Source: Mesostigma viride
Lineage: Eukaryota; Streptophyta; Mesostigmatophyceae; Mesostigmatales; Mesostigmataceae
NCBI GenBank assembly: GCA_009746045.1
Contig: RPFO01000448.1
Span: 1,474,547 to 1,538,546 of the forward strand
Direction of reading: 5' to 3'
DNA: 64,000 nucleotides
The notes beneath the pieces are model-generated. The model was given only the letters and a program-made list of their open reading frames with translations. It was not told the DNA's origin and did no database searches. Below are positions 43,501-54,214 of the stretch, piece by piece. Position 1 is the stretch's first letter; each line of letters opens with the position of its first letter. The position numbers and the translations under genes are program-made.

Positions 43501-45004
43501 GCCCATCCACCCCTGGGGCACTACCGGTCCGGATGTTTTGCATGGCATTAGTAGCCTCCTCCATGGAGGGGGTTTGGTCTAGTTGGTGTTGTTGCGCAAG
43601 TGTGAGGCGGCGTGGGATAGCTTGTAAAATTTTTGCTATGGCCGCGTCGGCTTCGGGGTTGGGTTCATTTTGGAACAGCGAGGTGTAGAAACGATGTCCA
43701 CTTTCTAGGATGGGGGTTGTGGCCGTGTGTGTGCCTTGTTCATCCTGGATTTCTGAAATGATTGAGTTGGATTTTAGTGGTGGAATAAGTGCGAAAAAAT
43801 CTTTCGTCATGCGTTCGCCTACCTGATGCCACCACAGATTTTCAGAGTCTAAAGCTAGGGCGTGTCTTTCAAAACGGAGTTTGTCGAGTTCAGTTTGTGA
43901 ACTTTGAAGTCGAGCTTGTTCGTAGTGGTTTAGGTGGGGTTTCAGCTGTAGCTTGTTGACTATGCGTTGGTGAATTCGGTATGCGCGGCCTTTCTCCCGA
44001 CGTACGTTTAGGGAGTAGGTATGTGAATATTCTAGCATTTTGGCTAGGCCTTCCTGCATCCACGTGCAGCAGTCAGTGTAGCTATCCTTGTGAGTTCGCC
44101 AATTGCTCCAACGTTGCATGATCTCAAAATAAAACTGATCGTCTTGTAGAAGGATTTTATTGATGCGAGGGATGCCTGGGCCCCGTGGGGCCTGGGTGTG
44201 GTGGGCTAGCGTGACAATGCATGGGTAATGGTCTGAGAAGGCTGTGGAGCGTTCTACGCTGGCGTGGCAGACTAAATCGGCCCATTTGGGCGTGATATAT
44301 ATTTTATCCAAGCGACGGGTTGTGCGAACGCCCAGACGAGTGGCCAGCCAAGTGTGCTCCTGATCCCGTGACCGAATGACATCCTGCAAATTCAGGTCTA
44401 GAATGTGTTGGTAAAAGGAGGCTGTACGGTGGGCAGGGTGTTCGTTTAGATCAATGTTAAAATCCCCCATAAGTACTATTTCTTGGCCGTTGGAGATGAG
44501 ATCAGAAACCATTGCAAATATATGCTGGTAGAAAAGGTTTTGTTCAGCCGGCATATCTAGGGTCGGCGCATAGATGGTAATGAGGTAGCCCTGGCTTCCC
44601 GCCCATGTGATAGATTGTCGTGTCCATCTGCCCTGCCATCTAGCCGGGGCTGTGTCTACTTGTAATGTCCATGGCAAGTATGTCATGGTTGGGTTAGGTG
44701 GTTTGCGGTATTGTATGAGTGCAGTTCCCCCTTGGGTACCCCGAGCCCATCCCCATTGGCATAGTGTTCTAGGTGCAAGTGCTCGGACCGCCCGGAGGGC
44801 GGTACGTTCTGCATCTATCTGAATTTTGTGTTCTTGCAGTCCAAGCCAGATCTCGTGAGAGGGACCAACATATTGATGTAGGAGGCTATCCAATTCTACT
44901 GTAAGTTCCCGGATGCGAGTCATGGTGCGGCCCTGTCCCACTGTGCGGACTCCGTATGTGTTAAGCCCCCTGACATTCCACGAGACTAGCGTTAGTTGGC
45001 TCAT
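40588..45004 (-). pseudogene. LINE ORF2: endonuclease, reverse transcriptase, Zn-binding tail
   Basis: The first frame (45004-42341, 887 codons) has an APE-type endonuclease: SWNVRGLN at about 8-15, LQEHK at 56, LMGDFNIDL at about 178-186, SDHYPC at 257. The reverse transcriptase follows: RPIRLL near 556, WDFEKAFDR about 623-631, SLPQGDCMSP about 680-689, and YVDD at 726-729 in place of the common YADD. The frame then shifts near 42350 into 42506-41373, and again near 41440-41480 into 41694-40588. The last part has the zf-RVT pattern CLCTFPSETIEHRFLYC. If repaired, the protein would be about 1470 aa. Both shifts go in the same direction, as expected for single-base losses; real decay and assembly error both fit. 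Confidence 0.88.
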
Positions 45005-45042
45005 AGGATTATGTCGTGGGAAGGCAGAGGTCTTACCTGGTT

Positions 45043-46188
45043 TCAGGGGTCGCGGTCGCGGCGCTTGCCGGTAGCCGGTGTCGCCGACGCTTCCATGTCG
45101 GAGAGGCCCAGATCGGACGGGAGGTTGTGGTGCGGGGTGGTGGTGGCCAGCGCATCGGAGTTGTCCTGTGTCGGTTCTGCGTCGGCCTCTGCCGGGGAGG
45201 CATCGGCGGCCGCGGGAGGAGGGGTGCGCCGGGGGACCTCGATGAATTTGCCTGGGTGGATGCCTGATACCTCAAAAGCTTGCTCCCTCGCCACCTTATT
45301 CCAACGGCAGCCGGTGGTGGGCAGCTGTGTCGGCGGGTCGCCCTGCCCGTGTGTCGTCGTGCAGGGGATAATGACACTGATGTTGTGCCGCTCCTTGTCT
45401 GAGGTGCGTGGTGCCGTGCGCATGAACAGGGCATCCTGCGGGCTGTCAACCGTCACGACGCCGTGCATGCCCATTGCTTGCAGTTGGGCGTGGGCTGCCG
45501 CGAAAAAGTCCAATGGCTGGGCTGGGCCGTTCCTCGGTCGCGCTCCCATGGGAACCCACTTGACCATGAAGGGTTCCTGAGCTTGATTGAGCGGGCACAG
45601 CATGACCGTGTCGTCCCCAGGGTAGGCGATGAGAAGGATCAGCTCGAGGCCGATGTTGGCCTTGGCAGGGATCCCCAGTGCCGTACGTGCCGCGTACGGG
45701 AGGAGGGCGGCGTCGAGCCACTGGGTGATAAGCTGGGATAGGCCCGTGCCGTCAGGCGTGCGGTCAGCCCCCGGTGGCTGCCCGCCGTTGTCGTCAGCGG
45801 CGAGATGGGCCCACTTGCCCTTGCCCTTGCGGGCGTGGCTAGAGCGCTCCTTGCTGGCCTTGGCCTTAACAATCTTGGCTGGGCACTCGTACGTGTCATG
45901 CTCGCGGGATTCTAGGCAGGTCTGGCAGATGATGTCCTCGTAGTTGATTTGAGTAGTGATGCGGTTGCTGCCAGCAATACCGTGTCTGCCGGGCATGTCC
46001 ACGGTGAGGATGTCCGGGATGCACCTGGGGTTGTTACCGGAGTAGCCCCCGGGAACTCCCATGATAAGGTCGGTGCCCTTGTTGTTCACCCCTAGCTCCG
46101 GGTTGAAGTGCGGGGTGAAGCCCATGGTGGCGGTTTGAACACGGCGGATGAGCGTTGTGCTGTCTGTCGTCAATAGAGGTGTAATCAT
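45043..46188 (-). CDS. LINE ORF1: gag-like RNA-binding protein with zinc-knuckle-like motif
   Basis: A 381-codon frame directly upstream of ORF2. It has a CxxC-x5-H-x4-C knuckle (ICQTCLESREHDTYEC), a basic Lys-rich stretch (KAKASKERSSHARKGKGK) and a Pro/Ala-rich acidic tail. Such ORF1 proteins coat LINE RNA. It is unlike the ORF1 fragments at 8100-10318, so at least two LINE families are present. The start may not be the original one because the 5' junction is only 2 nt upstream. Confidence 0.75.
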   Translation of the reverse strand: MITPLLTTDSTTLIRRVQTATMGFTPHFNPELGVNNKGTDLIMGVPGGYSGNNPRCIPDILTVDMPGRHGIAGSNRITTQINYEDIICQTCLESREHDTYECPAKIVKAKASKERSSHARKGKGKWAHLAADDNGGQPPGADRTPDGTGLSQLITQWLDAALLPYAARTALGIPAKANIGLELILLIAYPGDDTVMLCPLNQAQEPFMVKWVPMGARPRNGPAQPLDFFAAAHAQLQAMGMHGVVTVDSPQDALFMRTAPRTSDKERHNISVIIPCTTTHGQGDPPTQLPTTGCRWNKVAREQAFEVSGIHPGKFIEVPRRTPPPAAADASPAEADAEPTQDNSDALATTTPHHNLPSDLGLSDMEASATPATGKRRDRDP

Positions 46189-46190
46189 TA

Positions 46191-46202
46191 CAACGCCGTA
46201 AT
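46191..46202. repeat. LINE target-site duplication, right copy
   Basis: CAACGCCGTAAT, identical to 40466-40477. CACTA element 3 subterminal sequence resumes after it. Confidence 0.85.
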
Positions 46203-46600
46203 CATTACTACGTAGGATGATTGGTAGTAATTTTACTAGCCGTAAGTAAGAGTAACGTTACGACTGCACATCTTTGGTAGTACATTACCGACAGAGTAAA
46301 TTACCGCGACGGGTCTTGGTTGGTAATCTACCACCTGTAGATTAGGTGCCAGTGATCCGATGCTGTAAGATACGTTTCAGTAAGCTACTTCGGGGATCTT
46401 TGCCTGTACACGGCCAGATGGATAATTATATTGTAATGGAGAAGTGGGAGAACGTGCGTGTCTATTAGCAAATGCAGCGAAATATAAAAATGTAGTTATC
46501 AGCCTTTTTCGCCTATTCAGCAGTTGTCGTTGTCGGCCGTTGTCATTAAGCGGCTATAGATTATGTGTGCTGGGGCCGGTGAAAAGACGCTAGCAAAGTT
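46203..46600. repeat. Left subterminal region of CACTA element 3, resumed after the LINE
   Basis: Scattered TAATTTTACTA, GTAAATTACC and GGTAATCTACC motifs match the style of the right subterminal array. Together with 40432-40465 it forms the left subterminal zone. Confidence 0.55.
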
Positions 46601-46607
46601 CGTCTGA

Positions 46608-47718
46608 ATGGCGTCCAATAGAGGGGATTTTATTCTTAGTGGATTGTTGGACGAGGAGAAGGCGAGGTTGCTGGCGGAGAATGCGAAAGAGCAGAGGGAA
46701 GCAGCGGAAGCCGTGCGTGGAAGATGAGGTAACGGGATGGAGTGTGGGCCCTGGCTTCTGGTTATGAAATGATGGCGGTTGCAGGCCAGCCGTGCTCGCT
46801 GGTAATGGGTGCGTGGTGTTGAAATCCAAGTTCTGCGCGTATTCTGTTTTTTGGTCAATGATTGAAGGGATGTCGCCTTGTTTTATTTTTGTGCATCTGC
46901 GTCCCGTCGTGACTGCCTCGTCATGGACGCCCAGGGGTAGAAGTTCGAACGAGGGAATGATTTTTCAAACGCCTGGATATGTTATGATAGTACGAATAAA
47001 TGGTAATGGGTAGAGGCGGCCAAAATTTTGTTGGAAGTGTGCCAACGCCGCACATACGACTTGAACAACCCTAGGTATCTTAGGAAAAGGAAACACGGAT
47101 ACGTCGGAGTGGAGGAAGAGGAAGACGATGACGATGGTGAAGACGGAGAGGTTTACAATGGAGGCCTTGAGAATGGGGAGACATTGAATCAGGAGAGCAG
47201 GGTAGCGGTGAGTGGCCCGTCATGAATTACATTGTGGTTGCAGTTGTTAGCGAGGCGTGTTGATTGCTTCTTGCCGCGGGTAATCGCTAGCGCGCATAAC
47301 CTTCTTTTTTCAACAGGTGTTCTGGTGCATTGACTGCCGCAAAGCAATTAATGGGACTGATTATGTGCCTATCATGCCGTTTGGGAATCATACATTGCCA
47401 ACATTTCGTGTTTAGAAGGCGCGCCTTCAGAAGCATATTCAGCACCGCACGAGCCAGGTGCTGAAGGCGTGCTTGGAGAGGAAGGGGTATAAAGTGCGCA
47501 TGACCGCATCGAAGAAGAAGAAGCAGCAGGAATCGGGCAAGACCATGATAACCGAGCCAGGATTGGCTTTCGTGCATGCAGTACATGGTGCGGCGCAGGC
47601 AGTGAATGCTGCATCGATTGCAGCGGTGCAGCCTGTGGCCATGGCGGTGCAGGGCGCGGGTCCTGAAGTGTGGGCGTTGGCGAAGCAGATTCACGATGCT
47701 GTCATGGCCACGTTGTGA
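46608..47718 (+). CDS. CACTA element 3 protein, BED/C2H2-like zinc finger, three exons, one in-frame TAG
   Basis: Inferred exons are 46608-46712 (donor GCC|GTGCGT), 47016-47207 (donor GCG|GTGAGT) and 47317-47718 (acceptor TTTTTTCAACAG). All junctions are phase 0. A TGA directly precedes the ATG. Exon 1 gives a charged helix (LLDEEKARLLAENAKEQREA) that continues in exon 2 (AKILLEVCQRRTYDLN), then an acidic stretch (VEEEEDDDDGEDGE). Exon 3 has FWCIDCRKAI and KHIQH, a CxxC...HxxH pattern like BED fingers, then a basic KKKK run and an Ala/Val-rich helix. TAG at 47413-47415 interrupts exon 3 between cysteines and histidines, so the gene is mutated, read through or spliced differently. A DNA-binding role like En/Spm TNPA is inference. 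Confidence 0.5.
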
Positions 47719-47779
47719 AGCCAAGGAATGGGTGTTGGTTCCAGTCAGGTGCCTCGCCCGGAGGAAGCTTTTCTGCTGT

Positions 47780-47926
47780 AAGCAGAGGTGCGGCATCAAG
47801 CATTTGCAATCGCCATGAGAGCAGTGGAGATGTCAGCGGCATGAAGCATTTGCAATCGCCATGAGAGCAGTGGAGATGTCTGCGGCATTGGGAGATCTGC
47901 AGACAATTGCAGGAGGACATTGTGCG
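47780..47926 (+). other. 46-bp tandem duplication and possible further exon
   Basis: AAGCATTTGCAATCGCCATG and the following 26 bases occur twice (from about 47797). The second copy opens a frame (FAIAMRAVEMSAALGDLQTI) that ends at a donor-like GCG|GTACGC. It may be an extra exon of the upstream gene. Confidence 0.25.
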
Positions 47927-48153
47927 GTACGCTTGTAGGGTGTATGCTGTGTTGTTCCGCTCGCTAATGGACATGTGCCCCTGTAACCTCTTCCAGGCTA
48001 GTATCTGCTATCCACCTCTTCAGGCTTGAAAAGTAAATTGCTGTACGGTTCACAATTGGCATGGCTTGACATGCACGCGTCCTTGACTGTGGTCTGCATG
48101 GGTTTGGGGTTTAGCGGTTTACATCAGACTCTGCTGTGTGTCTGCTTAATCAG

Positions 48154-48215
48154 CCGACGTGTCACATGGGGACAGCAACGGCGCTGGGATGCAGCCCGGT
48201 GTGAATGCGAGTAAG
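48154..48215 (+). other. Possible exon of the CACTA element 3 gene
   Basis: Between CTTAATCAG and AAG|GTACGC, a frame reads VSHGDSNGAGMQPGVNASK. Its frame is compatible with the exon starting at 48504 (phase 0 junction). No domain. Confidence 0.22.
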
Positions 48216-48503
48216 GTACGCGCTGTCATGCATGGCGGATGGGGCGTGGAAGCCACGACCCACGTTTTTGTGTGTGCACGGGGGGCTAGGGGGCAAGTCG
48301 TTGTGTTGCTGCCATCCATATGGCCATGGATATGCGGGAAGCTTTCCCTGTACCCATACTTAATGATGCATGGACTGGTTGTGACAGCCAAGGGTTTAGC
48401 TGTCGTGGGTTTGCTGAGTGATCATGGCAGTCTGCTAGGCTGGTGCTAGAACAGCAATAGCGCGGTTACTGCTATGTCTTGCCCGTGCTAACTGATGCTG
48501 CAG

Positions 48504-48632
48504 CCATGCGTGGAGCGCGAATCGTCCCGAGAGGAGAAGGAGGAGGCGGGGCCGGTGCACCCATGGGCAGGGCCGGAGAAGAAGGACGCGGAGCACCCAG
48601 TGTGGGAGAAGGAGAAGGCGGGGAAGCACTGA
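48504..48632 (+). other. Possible terminal exon, highly charged
   Basis: After ATGCTGCAG the frame reads PCVERESSREEKEEAGPVHP and ends GKH-TGA. The Glu/Lys-rich composition and frame agreement with the preceding candidate exon suggest real coding sequence. Confidence 0.3.
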
Positions 48633-48914
48633 AGCTCCACCCCATGTCAGGCCTCTAGTATAGGTGCCAGTTAACTAAACCCATGCACGTGCAGGTTGTA
48701 GCTCAGAATGTATTTAAAATCATATGCCCCTTTTCAGGTATATGTGTAACAGTGACTCCCAACGGATATATGTTCCTAATTTTTTAAATTCTTACTGAAT
48801 AATTGTTGTCTTTATGAACCCATGAAGAGCAAAGCCCGGTGGGGAGTACATGTAACGCATTACCACGAGAAGGGGTCCCCACACCGCATTTCTTCGCTCT
48901 CTGTTCCTATGCAG

Positions 48915-49034
48915 AACAAGAAGAGGTGGAAGACCAATGTCCCGGCTCACACGCCAGCCCATGTGGGTAAGCCCCCTCCCCCAAAGCGGAAGGGGCGCTT
49001 TGGGGAGAAGTGTAGTGAGGATTTTGTAGACTAG
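48915..49034 (+). other. Possible alternative terminal exon with nuclear-localisation-like patch
   Basis: After CCTATGCAG the frame gives NKKRWKTNVPAHTP, then GKPPPPKRKGRFGEK and a stop at TAG. The KPPPPKRKGR patch resembles a nuclear localisation signal. Its link to the upstream exons is not proven. Confidence 0.28.
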
Positions 49035-49245
49035 ACCTGGCAATAAACAAGCATTGATGGGATGGACCCAGCGATACATAATGGGCGTGCATGCGTAAAA
49101 AATATACACTATGCATGGCCCAATGGGCATGCATTCAAATAATTACAAATGAAGGCCGCCATGAGAGCACTGAAGCTAAACCAGACCGGGCCACAATTAA
49201 CCCTCCAGCACCAAAGTTCCACTGCATCATGTAAGACAAGCCTGA

Positions 49246-50392
49246 CATCCATCCATCCATCCATCCATCCATCCATCCATCCATCCATCCATCCATCCAT
49301 CCATCCATCCATCCATCCATCCATCCATCCATCCATCCATCCATCCATCCATCCATCCATCCATCCATCCATCCATCCATCCATCCATCCATCCATCCAT
49401 CCATCCATCCATCCATCCATCCATCCATCCATCCATCCATCCATCCATCCATCCATCCATCCATCCATCCATCCATCCATCCATCCATCCATCCATCCAT
49501 CCATCCATCCATCCATCCATCCATCCATCCATCCATCCATCCATCCATCCATCCATCCATCCATCCATCCATCCATCCATCCATCCATCCATCCATCCAT
49601 CCATCCATCCATCCATCCATCCATCCATCCATCCATCCATCCATCCATCCATCCATCCATCCATCCATCCATCCATCCATCCATCCATCCATCCATCCAT
49701 CCATCCATCCATCCATCCATCCATCCATCCATCCATCCATCCATCCATCCATCCATCCATCCATCCATCCATCCATCCATCCATCCATCCATCCATCCAT
49801 CCATCCATCCATCCATCCATCCATCCATCCATCCATCCATCCATCCATCCATCCATCCATCCATCCATCCATCCATCCATCCATCCATCCATCCATCCAT
49901 CCATCCATCCATCCATCCATCCATCCATCCATCCATCCATCCATCCATCCATCCATCCATCCATCCATCCATCCATCCATCCATCCATCCATCCATCCAT
50001 CCATCCATCCATCCATCCATCCATCCATCCATCCATCCATCCATCCATCCATCCATCCATCCATCCATCCATCCATCCATCCATCCATCCATCCATCCAT
50101 CCATCCATCCATCCATCCATCCATCCATCCATCCATCCATCCATCCATCCATCCATCCATCCATCCATCCATCCATCCATCCATCCATCCATCCATCCAT
50201 CCATCCATCCATCCATCCATCCATCCATCCATCCATCCATCCATCCATCCATCCATCCATCCATCCATCCATCCATCCATCCATCCATCCATCCATCCAT
50301 CCATCCATCCATCCATCCATCCATCCATCCATCCATCCATCCATCCATCCATCCATCCATCCATCCATCCATCCATCCATCCATCCATCCAT
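49246..50392. repeat. (CATC)n microsatellite, about 1.15 kb
   Basis: About 287 uninterrupted CATC units. Open frames of 385-472 codons on both strands (repeats of SIHP or WMDG) are artefacts. Confidence 0.99.
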
Positions 50393-51900
50393 TGATCGGG
50401 GTATAGTCCTAGTACAGCCATGCTACGTCCTGGCTATGATGAGATTACTTGCCCACGCTCCTAGTGTTATGCCATGCTCACATGGGTCTTATTGCACCCA
50501 CAGATTGCCGGATCGTTGGCGTGTCCCTTTAGCTAGCGTTCCCGAATGCAGCTGTGGCATGCCTTAGGCATGAAGGAGACTGGGGGTCTCTGCCCTTTCT
50601 CCTGTTGTCCACACACAGGGATTAAAAGCACTTCGGTGCTCCGTGACTCCCCAACAGGAGCACGTGTTTAATTAATTAATTAAATTAATTAATTAATCGG
50701 GGTTAGCTAATGCTCCTTGACTCCCTAATGGGGGCATGAGTTTAATAAATGAATTAAGTAGTTAGTTAATTAATCAGGTTGATTCAGATGAGGTCTGTGC
50801 TGGTTCCTTGTGGACTGGCCAGCCAGGGAGATATCTTCTTACATGGTCAGGCCCTTGCCGACCATGTAAGAACCTGTTAGGCGACGCAGTGGCCAACATT
50901 GGACATACCGCCATATGTTTGTCTCCGCGGTATGATTTTAGCTGACATGCAGAGCACAGACACTGTTGGCGTCATCCGCTCAACCCCTCTTATTCAGACA
51001 TGGGACCTCGGATGTGTAGGATTAGTAGCGTTGCCCAGGCGGACATTGTCAAAGACTACGACCCCCCAGTTGTGGGTCCTAGGAAATTTAACAAGCATGA
51101 TTGTCTCCTTGTTGATAGGCATTAATTAATCCTTGATGATAGGCATTGCTTGCGTGCAAGATTAGCTCGAGGCCCATATTTTAGACTACTAGCTGAGCTG
51201 TGGACATACATGTTGTTATTGACGTCTTGACGGATATTGACGTCTTGGGGTGACTTCCACTATATCTTCTTTGGGGAATTCAGAGATCCCGGTCCCCCAA
51301 CATGGACATGAGACTAATTAAAATCAATTAATCAATGTCATGAATAGAGCGCGTTCATGACGTTCAGTCATGAACAGAGTCCTAACCTTAAACACATAAG
51401 AAAACAATTATGGCGGGCCATGTGACCAATGTAAGAAGCTTAGCCCCCAAACATATTGTTGTCTCACGTAATGAATCACTTGCTGATCAACAAATCGATG
51501 ATTATCTCATAGGCACAATGTACCTCTGACCATCATTGCTGGCCCATGCATGCATGCACCAATGGCAGCCTACATGACACATACATCGCTTATTTGCCAT
51601 GTAAAAAATGCGACAAAGTGTCCATATAGGTACTCATAGATTAGCACAAATTCCTTAGCACGATGTGGACAACTTTACTTAACGGTGAAAGCCTGTCTCG
51701 CCCTTATTGCCTTGAGGGTTCCCGGCGATAGGTCCTGTCTGTTGGTCGACATTTTTCTTTTGCAGCTGGCCATCGTCGGTAGGTATGAATGATCTCGATG
51801 CTAGCAATTACGATGATGATACCCGAGGTAGTCTATACCTAGGATCGAGAGCTTCTTCTTGTATGGCAATGCCGGCAGTTAACTATTACTCCGAATAAAG
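50393..51900. other. Interior of CACTA element 3, no gene recognised
   Basis: Contains TTAATTAA-rich blocks with GACTCCCCAACAGGAGCACG and GACTCCCTAATGGGGGCATG (50636-50760), and a perfect 13-bp hairpin at 50836-50872 (TTCTTACATGGTC/GACCATGTAAGAA). Confidence 0.5.
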
Positions 51901-51904
51901 AGTT

Positions 51905-52580
51905 AAGAGGTTGGCCCTCGGCAGTCGGCATGGCGATCACGGAGCGATGACGGGGCGATGACGGGGCGATGACGGGGCGTTGACGCGCGTGATGAATAGG
52001 ATCTGTTTGACAGGCGGCGGCTATTGGTAATATAGATTGTTGATTAAGAGAAGAGTTTAGATGTTGGCCCGTGGGCGATGACGGTGACGGCGTCACCGTC
52101 ATCGCCCTCGACGGGCGTCATGAATACGACCTTTTTGATATGCGGCGGCTATTGGTAATATAGGTCGTTGACTACTACTCCGAATACAAATGTAAAGAGG
52201 TTGGCCCTCGGCTGGCTCGGCATGGCGATCACGGGGCGATGACGGGGCGATGACGGGGCGTTGACGCGCGTGATGAATAGGATCTGTTTGATAGGCGGCG
52301 GCTATTGGTAATATAGATTGTTGATTAAGAGAAGAGTTTAGATGTTGGCCCGTCGAGGGCGATGACGGTGACGGTCGTCACCGTCATCGCCCTCGACGGG
52401 CGTGATGATAAGCCCATGTTTGATATGCGGCAGCTATTGGTAGTATAGGTCGTTGACTATCACTCCGAATAAAGAGTTAACAGGTTAAGGCCCTCGGCCG
52501 GGCGATGACGGGGCGATGACGGGGCGTTGACGCTCGTGATGAATAGGACCTGTTTGATAGGCGGCGGCTATTGCTAATAT
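51905..52580. repeat. ~285-bp tandem repeat, about 2.3 copies, with long hairpins
   Basis: Units start near 51911, 52199 and 52488 with GGTTGGCCCTCGGC-like text and runs of GATGACGGGGC. Each full unit contains a perfect inverted repeat: 52073-52107 (16-bp arms) and 52348-52401 (25-bp arms, 4-nt loop). Confidence 0.85.
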
Positions 52581-52599
52581 ATAGGTCGGATATTTGTGT

Positions 52600-53050
52600 A
52601 CCACCCCCCTCCTTCCCGCGGCAGGTACGCAGCGACCCGCTGTTGCATGTCCTGGCTGCAATTGTGTATCACTTGTACGGTATTTGTGTATCACTTGTAG
52701 CGTATTTGTGTATCACTTGTCCTCCTTCCCACGGCAGGTACGCAGCGACCCGCTGTTGTCCTGGCTGCAATTGTGTATCACTTGTACGGTATTTGTGTAT
52801 CACTTGTAGCGTATTTGTGTATCACTTGTCCTCCTTCCCACGGCAGGTACGCAGCGACCCGCTGTTGTCCTGCCTGCAATTGTGTATCACTTGTACGGTA
52901 TTTGTGTATCACTTGTAGCGTATTTGTGTATCACTTGTCCTCCTTCCCACGGCAGGTACGCAGCGACCCGCTGTTATACTGGCGGTATTTGTGTATCACT
53001 TGTAGCGTATTTGTGTATCACTTGTACGGTATTTGTGTACCACCACCCTC
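52600..53050. repeat. ~110-bp tandem repeat, four copies, with 20-bp sub-units
   Basis: Units begin CCTCCTTCCC(A/G)CGGCAGG at about 52609, 52721, 52830 and 52939. Inside each, GTATTTGTGTATCACTTGTA repeats two or three times. Confidence 0.9.
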
Positions 53051-54046
53051 CATGGCCCATGCAGCCCGGCCCGGCATCGTGCCGTCGCCGACCCGACAAC
53101 GTTTTCTCGAACAACACGAATTTGAATTTTAGGGACTGGAGCGGCTGGCACGCTAGCGGCACGACCAACGGAACAGAGAACCGAGAAACTGTGGCCGCCA
53201 GGAGGATAAAGGTTTCAAGGCGCATGCGTTTGAGGCTAGCCAGAACCGAATGCGAGGTTTTACTTTATCAAACCGATGTATATCAATGTGGCCAGAATTC
53301 TTTTCCAGTTGCGGGGTCGTGTGTCGCCAATTTGTTGTTGGGCCGGGCACTTTAATCGTGATTGCAAGAAGTCAGTTCACGACGCCGTTAGCGTGGCATT
53401 TATGTACAGCAATTCATCGTTCGGCTTCTTTATCCTATCGGCAACTCCTCACGACGTGTGAGCGTGAGTCGGTTGTCGTGTGAATGGACACTTTCTGGGA
53501 AAGTAAGTCACTAGAGTGCCAATTTCACCGATCGCAAAACATTTACCCAGTTTGGGCAGATAGACCTGGCTAAATACGAGGGCGAGCGGAAGTAATTGTT
53601 GATGCATAGCCATCTGCTTCCTGCGCTTTGTAATTGTAATGAGTTGTTCGCAAATTGGCGTCTCTAGCGGTTACTCCTCTGTGCACAGCTGGCGACCAAG
53701 AAGACTTCATTGGCAGCCGGACTGCGGATGCGCGTCGTTGGAATATTAGCAACGTTAACATGTTTGCTGCGTTTTTTGTGAAGCTTGTCTAGCCGACTGC
53801 ATTTGGGAGACTTGGCAAGGTTGCCTCCAATCGTTGAAGTCACAACCTGGGTGTCAATTCACGTTTACTAGCCACGGTCATAGTAACATTCTAATGGCAT
53901 TTGTCCCAGTTTCAACATGGGTTTTCACTCTGATCTGATGGAGTGAAGGGCCTAGCTCCGTGGTTTTGTGTCATTGTAGCAGTTTAGTCGCCTGCTAACG
54001 TAGTGAATCTTCCATCCCACCTCTCCCACCCCCACCCGCACTTCTC
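53051..54046. other. Interior of CACTA element 3, no gene recognised
   Basis: Only short open frames. I see nothing I can name. Confidence 0.4.
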
Positions 54047-54185
<139 letters not shown>

Positions 54186-54214
54186 TCCCACCCCCGCTCT
54201 CTTGTCCCTCCCGC

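Larger units (their letters stand above)
40478..46190 (-). mobile_element. L1-type LINE, 5713 bp, inserted in CACTA element 3
   Basis: Bounded by the 12-bp direct repeat CAACGCCGTAAT. It runs on the minus strand: ORF1 (46188-45043), a 38-nt gap, ORF2 (45004-40588, two frameshifts), then a short 3' tail with TTAATAAAAATA and no poly(A). ORF1's ATG is 2 nt from the 5' junction, so the element has lost its 5' UTR and perhaps the first codons. A copying defect at the 5' end is typical of LINE integration. Confidence 0.9.

Noticed and set aside
49109-50567. Open frames of 385-472 codons across the CATC tract
   Set aside because: Translations of a tetranucleotide repeat (SIHP, WMDG). No non-repeat domain.
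52571-53132. Cys/Tyr-rich frames (YLCITC, VFVYHL) as a small secreted protein
   Set aside because: They follow the ~110-bp tandem repeat exactly and occur in overlapping frames. No signal peptide or conserved end.
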